Shown here one piece after another: positions 1 to 7,501 of a stretch of 42,851 bases of DNA. The notes beneath the pieces are model-generated. The model saw only the letters and a list, made by a program, of their open reading frames with translations. It was not told where the DNA came from and ran no database searches. This stretch comes from Immundisolibacterales bacterium (lineage in GTDB: Bacteria; Pseudomonadota; Gammaproteobacteria; HK1): NCBI GenBank assembly GCA_026712715.1, contig JAPOPW010000028.1, forward strand, positions 1-42,851, given 5' to 3'. A program made the position numbers and the translations under genes. Numbering within the stretch: the first letter of the stretch is position 1; every line of letters starts with the position of its first letter.

Positions 1-262
1 CCGGCGTTTGCACTCCGCGCTGGGGTACCTGAGCCCGAACGAATTCGAACGCCGCGCCGCCGCGCCGGAGTGCCCGATGGGCACCGAGGGGCATCGCGAA
101 CAAGGCGCTCTCGAGCCCTTGCGGATCGATCAGCCGGAGATCCACAACCACCCTCGGAGGAAACCCCCAACACCGGTCTCCGAAAAAGATTCCCTTCCAT
201 CGGCTATCGTTCACCTCAGTGCCGGTGACGACAGCCCTCAACCGTCCACACGATCGGGTTAA
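1..262 (+). mobile_element. 3' remnant of an IS3-family transposase (partial, cut by the window edge)
   Basis: The frame starting at base 2 reads RRLHSALGYLSPNEFERR. This closely resembles the C-terminal end of the OrfB DDE transposase of IS3-family elements, where an H-S-A-L-G-Y-x-S/T-P-x-x-F/Y motif follows the last catalytic Glu. The frame stays open to a stop at 260-262, but nothing after about residue 20 looks like transposase, so the true end of the element is unclear. I saw no convincing terminal inverted repeat. The rest of the element lies before base 1. It sits just before a broken defence-like gene pair, which fits an accessory patch that is decaying. Confidence 0.7.
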
Positions 263-314
263 CCCCAGCCACACCGGGGTCTCGGAAGAGTGCCGGATGT
301 GTTCTCATTGCGGG

Positions 315-1541
315 ATGTCCGACTCAGTCATCACGGCCAACAACGATTCCAGAACGATTACCCGGGTGGCGTTGCGGAACTACAAGAGCATCGCCACCTG
401 CAACGTGTCGCTGGCACCATTGACGATCCTTGTCGGCCAGAATGGTGCCGGCAAGAGCAACTTCCTGGATGCGCTGCGGTTCACCGCGCAAGCTCTGCGC
501 TTCTCGCTAGACCATGCGGTGCGCGAGCGCGGCGGGATCAACGAGGTCCGGCGGCGGTCCTGAGGTCATCCGAATCATTTCGGGATCCGACTCGATTTTC
601 AGCTTCCGACCGCGACAGGCTGGTATGCGTTCGAGGTCGGCGCACGGCCGAAGGGCCGCTACGTCGTGCGGAAGGAAGAGTGCTCCGTCAGCGCGATCGA
701 GCGGGAACAGTCCGGCGCGTTTCGTGTCGAGAATGGCCGGATCGCGGCCAGCACGTTCGCTCATCCGCCGCCCTCCGGAGGCGACCAGCTGTATCTGATG
801 CAGGTGGCAGGATATCCGGCGTTTCGGCCGCTCTACGACGCGCTGGCCGGAATGGGCTTCTACAACTTCCATCCCGGGCAGATTCGCGAGCTTCAGTCGC
901 CCGACCCCGGCGATCTCCTCAAGCCGGATGGTGGCAACATTGCCAGTGTTCTTGCGAACCTCAAGGCCGATTCGCCCGACACTGCGTTGCGGGTAGCCGA
1001 ATATCTCTCCAAGGTGGTGCCCGGCACCGTGGGGATGGAGCCGAAGACGGTGGGACCCAAGCTGACGCTCGAGTACCGCCAGAGAGTGCGTGGGGACCAA
1101 CACCCCTGGCATTTTCTCGCCAACAACGTTTCTGACGGCACGTTGCGGGTGCTCGGCGTGCTGGTGGCGCTCTATCAGGGGAGAGGCACGGATTCCGCCA
1201 ACGCAATGCTGGTCGGAATTGAAGAACCTGAGGGTGCCCTCCACCCCGCCGCGGCAGGGGTGTTGACGGATGTGTTGCTGGAGGCGAGCGAGCGGGTGCA
1301 GGTTGTCGTCACGAGCCACAGTGCCGAGTTGCTGGATCGAGACACGATTCCGCCCGATGCCATGCGGGCCGTAGTCTCCGAAGACGGAGAGACGCGGCTT
1401 GCCCCGCTCGACGACACAAGTCGAACCATGCTTCGCGATCATCTGTTCACCGCCGGTGAGTTGCTTCGTTTGGATCAGTTGACGCCCGATCCGGACCTGT
1501 CGAGACCAAGGCAGTTGAACCTCTTCCGCGACGAGGCGTGA
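315..1541 (+). pseudogene. AAA ATPase (OLD/AbiL-like, AAA_21 type) interrupted by an in-frame TGA
   Basis: One reading frame encodes a complete SMC/OLD-like ATPase. It has an N-terminal LRNYKSI strand, Walker A GQNGAGKSN (codons 435-461), a signature-like NNVSDGTLR, Walker B MLVGIEEPEGALHP, and a terminal switch His in VVVTSHSAELLD. The frame is broken only by TGA at 561-563, after EVRRRS. Translation past it resumes at once with family-like sequence (GHPNHFGIRLDF). A single GGA-to-TGA change explains the stop, since Gly would fit there. The start may be ATG 315, or ATG 297 with GGAAGAG upstream. The DUF4276 gene follows 3 bases later. ATPase plus TOPRIM-like partner pairs are known or suspected anti-phage modules; that function here is inference. 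Without suppression the product is an 82-residue stub from ATG 315. Confidence 0.85.
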
Positions 1542-1544
1542 TCG

Positions 1545-2117
1545 TTGACGAAGATCGTCGCAATTGTCGAAGGCGACGGCGGGGTGGAAGCCGTCCGCGT
1601 GCTAATTCGACGAATCGGTGCGGAGGTGTCCCCGCTCGTTCCCCCGGAAATTCTGAGGCCGATTCGCGTGCGTCGTCAGAAGGTTGTGAAGGAGGGCGAG
1701 CTGGAGCGATACGTTGCGTTGGCGGCCGCTCGTGCGGGCGACGGCGGTCGCATTGTGATCTTGCTCGATGCCAATGGGGATTGTCCCGCGGAGCTCGCTC
1801 CGATCATCCTGCAACGTGCCCGCGCGGTGAGCCCGGACCGCCGAGTCGAAGTGGTATTGGCGAAAAGCGAGTACGAGGCATGGTTCCTCGCGGCGATCGA
1901 GTCGATTGCCGGGACCCGTGGAATTCACCCCGACGCGTCCGCTCCGGTTGACCCGGAAGCGATTCGCGGTGCCAAGGAGTGGCTCCGGATGCGTGGACCA
2001 TATCGCCCGACCGCCGATCAGGCTGCGCTGACGGCACGTTTCGATATGGTATTGGCGCGTGAACGTTCTCCGACATTCGACAAGATGTGGCGTGCGACGG
2101 CCGCGCTGCTGCGCTGA
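1545..2117 (+). CDS. DUF4276-type TOPRIM-like protein, partner of the upstream ATPase
   Basis: This 190-residue protein starts at TTG 1545, with GAGG about 8 bases upstream, and lies 3 bases after the ATPase stop. The N-terminus MTKIVAIVEGDGGVEAVRVL has the conserved acidic VEG(D/E)G strand of the TOPRIM-like DUF4276/RloB group. A second acidic strand (VILLDANGDCP, about residues 66-76) and the AKSEYEAWFLAAIES helix (about 105-119) are also typical. In known pairs such a protein is thought to supply the nuclease or effector half, with the ATPase as regulator. The gene itself looks intact, but its partner carries a nonsense codon, so the module may be inactive. Family assignment is fairly firm; the defence role is inferred from context. 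Confidence 0.8.
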   Translation: MTKIVAIVEGDGGVEAVRVLIRRIGAEVSPLVPPEILRPIRVRRQKVVKEGELERYVALAAARAGDGGRIVILLDANGDCPAELAPIILQRARAVSPDRRVEVVLAKSEYEAWFLAAIESIAGTRGIHPDASAPVDPEAIRGAKEWLRMRGPYRPTADQAALTARFDMVLARERSPTFDKMWRATAALLR

Positions 2118-2705
2118 TCGTCGAAGGACACATACGACGCAGTCAAGACGAAGACGGGAGCCACCTCGAGGGGGAGCGGCGGGCGCCAGGCCCAAGCGGC
2201 GCGAATCGATCCCGGTCACCCCCTGGTCCCTTCGTTGACGATCCGGATCGCGACGCGAACCCCACCGCGGCGTCGCGGTGCCGCGTCGTGCAGCCACGGC
2301 CGACAACCGGCGAGACACCTCCGGGTGCGTGCCATACTCCCGACATGCGCGGGGACATCGTCGTCATCGGTGGATACGTTTCAGGGTCGAGCATCGCGTG
2401 CCACCCGGCGCGAAACGGGCGGGCCGGAGACGGGTTCATGATGGAGATCGAAGTCGACCTGCCTTCCCCCGGTGCGCTCCCGACCCGGGTTCCGTCGATC
2501 TCGACCCTGGGAGTCGATCTTCGGAGTTTCCCCGTGCGCGGAGATCGGATCGGCCCCCATGCCCCATGCACCGGCTCTCGACGCGACGCCCGCGCGCCCG
2601 GGGTTCGCTGCGTCGCGGAAGAGGCATTCCGGCTCGGCACGGACTCCCGCCCTGCCGGGAATGCAGGTCGATGATTGCAGACGACCGTCGCGTGGTGCCA
2701 AGGCG
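2118..2705. other. 588-base spacer between the DUF4276 gene and kdgK
   Basis: Apart from the oxidoreductase relic at 2345-2530, I see no gene, RNA or convincing promoter here. The kdgK frame stays open upstream to 2472, but its translation before Met 2706 is low-complexity Arg/Pro/Ala-rich text, typical of non-coding high-GC DNA. Confidence 0.5.
2345..2530 (+). pseudogene. Degenerate N-terminus of an FAD-dependent oxidoreductase (DAO/sarcosine oxidase type)
   Basis: From ATG 2345 the frame reads MRGDIVVIGGYVSGSSIACH and then PARNGRAGD. This closely resembles the Rossmann dinucleotide-binding start of DAO-family oxidoreductases (D-V-V-V-I-G-G-G-x-x-G-S-S-x-A-Y-H-L-A). The third Gly of the GxGxxG-like loop is Tyr here and HLA has become HPA. 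After about 40 residues the similarity fades (ISTLGVDLRSF may echo the next conserved block) and no full enzyme follows. The frame ends at 2674 without the rest of the domain. I read it as a relic truncated by deletion. Homology search of the translated spacer would settle it. Confidence 0.55.
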
Positions 2706-3662
2706 ATGAAACGGGTGCGGCGCGTCGCCTGTATCGGCGAGTGCATGATCGAGATGTCGGACTGGGATCCGGCAGCCGGTACCGCGCGCGTCGGGTTCGC
2801 CGGTGACGTGTTGAATACCGCGGTCTACCTGGCGCGGCTGCTGCACGACAGGGACGTCGACATCTGCTTCGTCAGCAACGTCGGCACCGACGGGTTCTCG
2901 GACCGCATGGTCGCGCAGTGGGAGGAAGAGGGTATCGACTGCCGCCTTGTCGGCCGCCGCGCCGACCGCCTGCCGGGGGTCTACGCCATCGAGACCGACG
3001 CGGCCGGCGAGCGCTTCTTCCGCTACTGGCGAAGCGAAAGCGCAGCGCGCACCCTGTTTGCCGGACCCGGACCCGGACCCGGACCCGGACCCGAGCTTCA
3101 CGAACTTGCGGCCTTCGACGCGATCTACCTGTCCGGCGTGACGCTCGCCGTGCTCTCCCCGGCGGTTCGCGAGGCACTCGTAGAAAGTGCAAAGGAATTG
3201 CGCGCACGTGGCGGGGTCGTCGCCTTCGACGGCAACTACCGGCCGGTGCTCTGGCCGGACGTGGCGACCGCGCGCGAAGCGCTGGACCGGATGTGGGCGC
3301 ATTCGACGATTGCGCTGCCTTCGGCCGACGACGAGGCGGCGGTCAATCCCGGGTGCGATCCCGCCTCGCGGATCGCTGCGCTCGGTGCGACGGAAATCGC
3401 CGTCAAGCGCGGCTCCGCCGGACCCCTCCTGTGGCCGGGAGCCGACGATGAGAACGGCTACGCTGCGACCACTTCGGTCATCGACACGACCGGTGCCGGA
3501 GACGGCTTCAACGCCGGCTATATCGCCGCGCGGCTGACCGGGCGTGATCGCGCGGCGGCCGCGGCGGCAGGGCACGCGCTGGCACGCGTGATCGTCGGCC
3601 ATCGCGGCGCGATCCTGCCGCGGTCGGCGTTCGATGCGGCCGCCGGCGAGATCGCGGCATGA
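2706..3662 (+). CDS. kdgK: 2-keto-3-deoxygluconate kinase (PfkB/ribokinase family)
   Basis: The 318-residue cytoplasmic kinase would phosphorylate 2-keto-3-deoxygluconate to KDPG, feeding the lower Entner-Doudoroff or hexuronate route. The N-terminus VACIGECMIEM and the block VGFAGDVLNTAVYLARL match KDG kinases. The PfkB signature DTTGAGDGFNAGY near the C-terminus places the catalytic Asp at about residue 266. I chose ATG 2706 because the family starts there and upstream sequence is not protein-like; the ribosome-binding site is weak. The stop overlaps the eda start (ATGA), so the pair is probably co-translated. A five-fold Gly-Pro repeat around residues 120-129 is unusual for the family and comes from a DNA microsatellite. 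Confidence 0.9.
   Translation: MKRVRRVACIGECMIEMSDWDPAAGTARVGFAGDVLNTAVYLARLLHDRDVDICFVSNVGTDGFSDRMVAQWEEEGIDCRLVGRRADRLPGVYAIETDAAGERFFRYWRSESAARTLFAGPGPGPGPGPELHELAAFDAIYLSGVTLAVLSPAVREALVESAKELRARGGVVAFDGNYRPVLWPDVATAREALDRMWAHSTIALPSADDEAAVNPGCDPASRIAALGATEIAVKRGSAGPLLWPGADDENGYAATTSVIDTTGAGDGFNAGYIAARLTGRDRAAAAAAGHALARVIVGHRGAILPRSAFDAAAGEIAA
3063..3092 (+). repeat. Hexanucleotide tandem repeat (GGACCC x5) inside kdgK
   Basis: Five perfect copies of ggaccc encode (Gly-Pro)5 before a Glu codon. The unit length is a multiple of three, so slippage would lengthen or shorten the loop by Gly-Pro pairs without breaking the frame. The position, between the SESAARTLF strand and ELHELAAFD, suggests a surface loop. 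Confidence 0.95.
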
Positions 3663-4288
3663 TGTCGGCGCGCGCCATCGTGACCCGCGGGCCGCTGATC
3701 CCGGTGCTGACGATCGCCGATCCCGCGCATGCGTCGCCATTGGCCAAGGCGCTCCTTGCGGGCGGCGTCACCGTGCTCGAGGTGACCTTGCGCACGCCCG
3801 CGGCCCTCGAGGCGATTTCCGAGATCGTGCGGACCTGCCCGGCGGCAGCGGTCGGCGCGGGCACGATCCGCGATCCCGACCAGCTTGCCGCGGCAATTGA
3901 CGCCGGAGCCGCCTTCGGCGTCAGCCCGGGGACGACCACCCGTCTCGCCGCCGCCGCTGTGGAGAGCGGGCTCGCGTTCCTGCCCGGCGCGGCGACGGCG
4001 TCGGAGGCGATGACACTGGCCGAATGCGGCTTCGACGTCGTGAAGTTCTTCCCCGCCGACGCCGCCGGCGGCGTCGCGACGCTCAGGGCGTGGCAGGCAC
4101 CGTTGCCCGATCTCCGGTTCTGCCCGACCGGCGGGGTGACGCGCGACAACGCGGCCGACTACCTGGCACTGGCCAATGTTGCCTGCGTCGGCGGTTCCTG
4201 GGTCGCCCCGGCGGGTCGCGTCGCTGCGGCCGATTGGGCCGGAATCACCGACCTGGCCCGTGCGGCGACCGAGCACCTGACGCGATAG
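3659..4288 (+). CDS. eda: KDPG aldolase (2-keto-3-deoxy-6-phosphogluconate aldolase)
   Basis: This 209-residue class I aldolase cleaves KDPG to pyruvate and glyceraldehyde 3-phosphate. Diagnostic blocks are LIPVLTI, the catalytic-base Glu in VLEVTLRT (about residue 41), AGTI, GVSPGTT, the Schiff-base Lys in VVKFFPA (about residue 129), FCPTGGV and the phosphate-binding VGGSWV. The start ATG overlaps the kdgK stop by four bases; a second Met follows at once (3662), so either may be used. Placed after KDG kinase, it completes a two-step route from KDG to central metabolism. No sugar-acid dehydratase or regulator is beside it, so the upstream substrate is not evident. Confidence 0.95.
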   Translation: MMSARAIVTRGPLIPVLTIADPAHASPLAKALLAGGVTVLEVTLRTPAALEAISEIVRTCPAAAVGAGTIRDPDQLAAAIDAGAAFGVSPGTTTRLAAAAVESGLAFLPGAATASEAMTLAECGFDVVKFFPADAAGGVATLRAWQAPLPDLRFCPTGGVTRDNAADYLALANVACVGGSWVAPAGRVAAADWAGITDLARAATEHLTR

Positions 4289-4486
4289 CGCCCGGACGGC
4301 AGAGGATTCGCGTGCCGCGGCCGGACTGAGCCCGCGCGCCGGGGGCAAGCTTCGCCGTTGCAGCACCGGATCGCCCGGAACGGCCCCCGATGACATGGAA
4401 GAATGGGAGCAACGGGCCGGTAGGAATCCGCGCGCCTGGGAGGTAGGCTCTGCGCCCCATTGCCCCCGCTGCCGAGGAGACCCGCC

Positions 4487-5044
4487 ATGACGGCGTACCG
4501 GATCGTCGCTGTCGCAATGCTCGCCGCGGTCGGAACCGCGTGGGCGCAGGACTCGGGAAGGGAGATCCGGGACTCCCTCGCCGAGAAGCTCGACGTTTTC
4601 AACCTGTGCCCCGTGGAAGAGCGCGTGGACCTTTTCGTCGACGAGCTTCCGGAGCACGCCGCCAACGCGGGGCTCACGACGAAAGCGGTCCGCGAAGCAA
4701 TCGAGAGCCGCCTTCGTGGTGCCCGTCTTCACGACCGGAGCGCGGGTCCGCTCCTGCACGCCAGGTTTGCCATTGGCGTGCCGGAAGAGGGACATGTTCC
4801 GTTCTATTCCATCGAAATCTCGTTTCTCCGCGAACTGTTCGCGGAGCGTGCCGGGCTCTTCGCCCTCGCCGAGACCTGGTCCACGGCCGGATCCGGACAG
4901 GGAGATGCCGACTCGTTCCTTGCGCATCTCGATGGTCTCGTCGGCGAGTTCATTGCCGAACATGTTCGGGTACGCGGCACCCGAGCGTGCATCGAGCTGC
5001 GCCGGCAAGCCGCCGCGGGAGCCAAGTCCCCGGGGAGCGGCTGA
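4487..5044 (+). CDS. Small exported protein of unknown function
   Basis: The 185-residue product starts at ATG 4487, preceded by GAGGAGA at good spacing. Residues 1-20 form a typical Sec signal (MTAYRIVAVAMLAAVGTAWA) with likely cleavage before QDSG, so it should be periplasmic or released. The mature part is mixed charged helix/strand with two Cys (in FNLCPVEERVDLF and TRACIEL) that could form a disulfide. The C-terminal RRQAAAGAKSPGSG tail looks disordered. I recognise no family. It stands alone between eda (198 bases before) and the TcuA-like gene (202 bases after), both spacers without clear signals. Confidence 0.75.
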   Translation: MTAYRIVAVAMLAAVGTAWAQDSGREIRDSLAEKLDVFNLCPVEERVDLFVDELPEHAANAGLTTKAVREAIESRLRGARLHDRSAGPLLHARFAIGVPEEGHVPFYSIEISFLRELFAERAGLFALAETWSTAGSGQGDADSFLAHLDGLVGEFIAEHVRVRGTRACIELRRQAAAGAKSPGSG

Positions 5045-5246
5045 GACCCCCGGGTCGACTAGACGACTTCGCGCAATCTCGCGGCGGTGTCCGGTCCCTC
5101 GGGGTGACTTCGAAACGGTGCCTCCGGCGACGCGCGACCGGGCACCGCCCTGGCTCTGCCGACCTCTCGCGACCGGATTCGGTGCGATTCATCGTCCTCG
5201 GCCTGTAGAGTAGGGGGACTTGGCAGACCATCTGGACGGAGACCCG

Positions 5247-6737
5247 ATGCCGGACTTTGACGTAATCGTGGTGGGGGCGGGAAACGCCGCGCTCGCCGCC
5301 GCCAACTCCGCCCGCGAAGAAGGCGCGGAACGGGTCGTGGTGCTCGAGAAGGCATCCGAGCCGGAACGCGGCGGCAACACCTATTTCAGTGGTGGCCTGC
5401 TGCGAATCGCGTTCGGCGCGCCACGCGCGCTCGAACCGCTGCTGCCGGATGTCGAGAGCCGGCTCCCGGGGTTTTTCGACAACGTCGAGCCCTACACCGA
5501 AGAGGACTTCCACTCCGACTTGCGCCGGGTGACGGCGGACCGCGCGGACCCGACCCTCGCACGGATCCTCATCGGCAATTCATACGACACCATCCGCTGG
5601 ATGCACGAGACCGGAGGCATCCCGATGGAGGCGGCGGTCGCCCTGGCCGGCATCCGGGTGGGCAATCGGGTGAAGTTCCAGAAGGGCGCCATCGTTCGGG
5701 CCCGCCAGGAAGGGGTAGGGCTCTCCCGGCACTGGTTCGCTCGCTCCGAATCGAACGGGATCGAGATCCGTTACGGGACCGGAGCGATTGCGCTTCTCCG
5801 GGACCGGCGCGGCGGGATTGCCGGTGTCGAGGCGCGGACCCCGGCCGGAGTCGAGGAGCTGAGCGCGAGGGCGGTGGTTCTCGCGTGCGGCGGCTTCGAA
5901 GCGAACGCGCAGTGGCGGGCGCAGTACCTTGGCGCACCCTGGGACCATGCCAAGGTCCGGGGCACGGCCCACAACCAGGGGGACGGACTCCGAATGGCGC
6001 TCGATGCCGGCGCGCTTCCCCGCGGTCAATGGAGCGGGCGGCATTCGACTCCCATCAGCAACGAATGGCCGGACTTCGCGGATCGGAAGCGAACCGACAA
6101 GAGCAACCGACTGTCGTATCCGTTCGGGGTGATGCTCAACCGGGCCGGGCGTCGTTTCGTGGACGAAGGGGAGGACCTCGGCCTCTACACCTACGCGAAA
6201 TACGGCGGCGAGATCCTCCGCCAGCCGGGTTCGCTCGCCTGGCAGATATTCGACCGGAAGACGATGCACCTTCTCGAGCCCCGCTACCGCACGAGCGAGC
6301 CGATCACCTCCGATACTCTCGCGGGTCTCGTCGCGCAGCTCGAGCTCGACGACCGTACGCAGGCGCTGCGCACCCTCGAGGCGTACAACGAGGGTGCGTG
6401 CGACTCCTCCGGCTTCGATCCGACCGCCCTCGACGGGCTTTCCACCTCCGGGCTCGAGCCGCCGAAGTCGAACTGGGCGTTGCGGCTCGACGATCCGCCC
6501 TTCGCCGCATATTCGGCCACCGGCGGCATCACCTTCACCTTCGGCGGGCTCGCGATCGACGAGCAGGCCCGGGTGCTCGGCACGGACTGGCGTCCGATCT
6601 CCGGGCTGTACACCTGCGGCGAGATGGTCGGGGGACTCTTCCACTTCAACTATCCGGGCGGCACCGGACTCGTTTCCGGAGCGGTGTTCGGGCGCATTGC
6701 CGGTCGGTCCGCCGCACGCCTCGCCGCCGCGCGCTGA
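5247..6737 (+). CDS. FAD-dependent dehydrogenase, tricarballylate dehydrogenase (TcuA)-like
   Basis: This 496-residue flavoprotein belongs to the FAD_binding_2 fumarate reductase/ketosteroid dehydrogenase superfamily. The N-terminus VIVVGAGNAALAAANSARE plus EKA and the RGGNTYFSGG block are characteristic of the TcuA branch; the C-terminal GEMVGGLFHFNYPGGTGLVS forms the second half of the FAD site. TcuA oxidises tricarballylate to cis-aconitate. The usual electron-transfer partner TcuB and transporter TcuC are not adjacent, so the substrate here is uncertain and a related dicarboxylate or enone is possible. I use ATG 5247 (GGAG upstream); TTG 5220 is an alternative with an AGGGGG just before it. 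It is monocistronic, with a spacer of about 300 bases before rimP. Confidence 0.8.
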   Translation: MPDFDVIVVGAGNAALAAANSAREEGAERVVVLEKASEPERGGNTYFSGGLLRIAFGAPRALEPLLPDVESRLPGFFDNVEPYTEEDFHSDLRRVTADRADPTLARILIGNSYDTIRWMHETGGIPMEAAVALAGIRVGNRVKFQKGAIVRARQEGVGLSRHWFARSESNGIEIRYGTGAIALLRDRRGGIAGVEARTPAGVEELSARAVVLACGGFEANAQWRAQYLGAPWDHAKVRGTAHNQGDGLRMALDAGALPRGQWSGRHSTPISNEWPDFADRKRTDKSNRLSYPFGVMLNRAGRRFVDEGEDLGLYTYAKYGGEILRQPGSLAWQIFDRKTMHLLEPRYRTSEPITSDTLAGLVAQLELDDRTQALRTLEAYNEGACDSSGFDPTALDGLSTSGLEPPKSNWALRLDDPPFAAYSATGGITFTFGGLAIDEQARVLGTDWRPISGLYTCGEMVGGLFHFNYPGGTGLVSGAVFGRIAGRSAARLAAAR

Positions 6738-6790
6738 GGCTCGCTCGTCGGTCCCCGCGGGAGTGGCCGCCGTGAGAGGCGACACTTTCG

Positions 6791-6834
6791 CCGGGCCGGA
6801 TCGCCGAGCGGGGTCGGCTCCCGGGCCGGATCGC
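6791..6834 (+). repeat. Direct repeat, two 14-base copies 30 bases apart, upstream of the rimP promoter
   Basis: ccgggccggatcgc occurs at 6791-6804 and again at 6821-6834, a period of 30 bases or roughly three helical turns. The second copy ends 4 bases before the -35 hexamer. The geometry would suit paired sites for an activator or repressor, but no protein is implicated. Confidence 0.6.
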
Positions 6835-6838
6835 GCGG

Positions 6839-6867
6839 TTGATATGACGGGCGGCCACGACTAGACT
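6839..6867 (+). promoter_or_regulatory. Sigma70-type promoter of the rimP-nusA-infB operon
   Basis: TTGATA (6839-6844) and TAGACT (6862-6867) are separated by exactly 17 bases. Transcription would start near 6874, giving a leader of about 165 bases that contains the two hairpins described next. Confidence 0.65.
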
Positions 6868-6921
6868 TCGCGCTCTGGCGGGAAGTGCCCTGTCCGGCGT
6901 ATCGTGCGTCCGGCGAGACAA

Positions 6922-7004
6922 GGCGGCGCCCCGCAGCGAACCAACGGCGCCGCCGTTTCGGTGGTGCGTGAGGAAAGTGGGCGGTCAGCCCACTTTTTGT
7001 TTGT
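6922..7004 (+). promoter_or_regulatory. rimP leader: long GC hairpin followed by an intrinsic-terminator hairpin
   Basis: GGCGGCGCC (6922-6930) can pair with GGCGCCGCC (6946-6954). About 20 bases on, AAAGTGGGC (6974-6982) pairs perfectly with GCCCACTTT (6988-6996) over a 5-base loop and runs into a T-rich stretch (TTTTTGTTTG). A terminator-like hairpin just before rimP is the hallmark of the gammaproteobacterial rimP leader, a putative attenuator in front of rimP-nusA-infB. NusA affects hairpin termination, so autogenous control is plausible; that is inference. Confidence 0.75.
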
Positions 7005-7038
7005 GGACGGCTTGCATCGGAGGGTTGAAACGGCGGCG

Positions 7039-7497
7039 ATGATGTCATCGCGGGAAAGGCGGATTTGCGATCTCCTGGAGCCATCGGTCGCGGCGCTCGG
7101 CTACGAGCTCGTGGGGGCCGAGCTGGAACCTGCTGACGGGCGATCGGTACTTCGGGTGTTCATCGACCAGAACGCGGGCATCACGGTCAGGGACTGCGAG
7201 CGCGCGAGCCGGCAGATCGGTGCGGTGCTCGACGTGGAAGACCCGATCCCGGAGACCTACGTGCTCGAGGTTTCGTCTCCCGGAATCGACAGACCGCTCT
7301 TCAGCGAAGACCACTTCGTCCGTTTCGCAGGCCATACGGTGCGCCTTCGAACCACGGAGCCGATGGACGGCAGGCGCCGATGGACGGGCCGCCTGGTCGC
7401 CTGCCACGAAGGAAACGTCGTGGTCCGGGAAGGTGACGAGGATCGGAAGATCCCGCTCGAGCTGGTCGGAAAGGCCAATCTTGTGCCGGAGGTATGA
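7039..7497 (+). CDS. rimP: Ribosome maturation factor RimP
   Basis: The 152-residue protein assists 30S subunit assembly in the cytoplasm. It has the two RimP domains: an N-terminal alpha/beta domain (LEPSVAALGYELVGAELE, LRVFIDQ, VRDCERASRQIGAVLDVEDPI) and a C-terminal SH3-like barrel. The block YVLEVSSPGIDRPLF is diagnostic. Length matches E. coli (150). ATG 7039 and ATG 7042 are both possible, and GGAGG at 7019-7023 is somewhat distant. It opens the classic transcription/translation operon, with nusA starting 4 bases after its stop. Confidence 0.97.
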   Translation: MMSSRERRICDLLEPSVAALGYELVGAELEPADGRSVLRVFIDQNAGITVRDCERASRQIGAVLDVEDPIPETYVLEVSSPGIDRPLFSEDHFVRFAGHTVRLRTTEPMDGRRRWTGRLVACHEGNVVVREGDEDRKIPLELVGKANLVPEV

Positions 7498-7501
7498 GCA
7501 G

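Noticed and set aside
561..563. TGA read as selenocysteine
   Set aside because: No bacterial SECIS-like hairpin was evident after it, and the family is not known to use Sec; a nonsense mutation is simpler.
2472..2705. N-terminal extension of KDG kinase
   Set aside because: The 78 extra residues are Arg/Pro/Ala-rich and unlike any PfkB protein; Met 2706 aligns with the family start.
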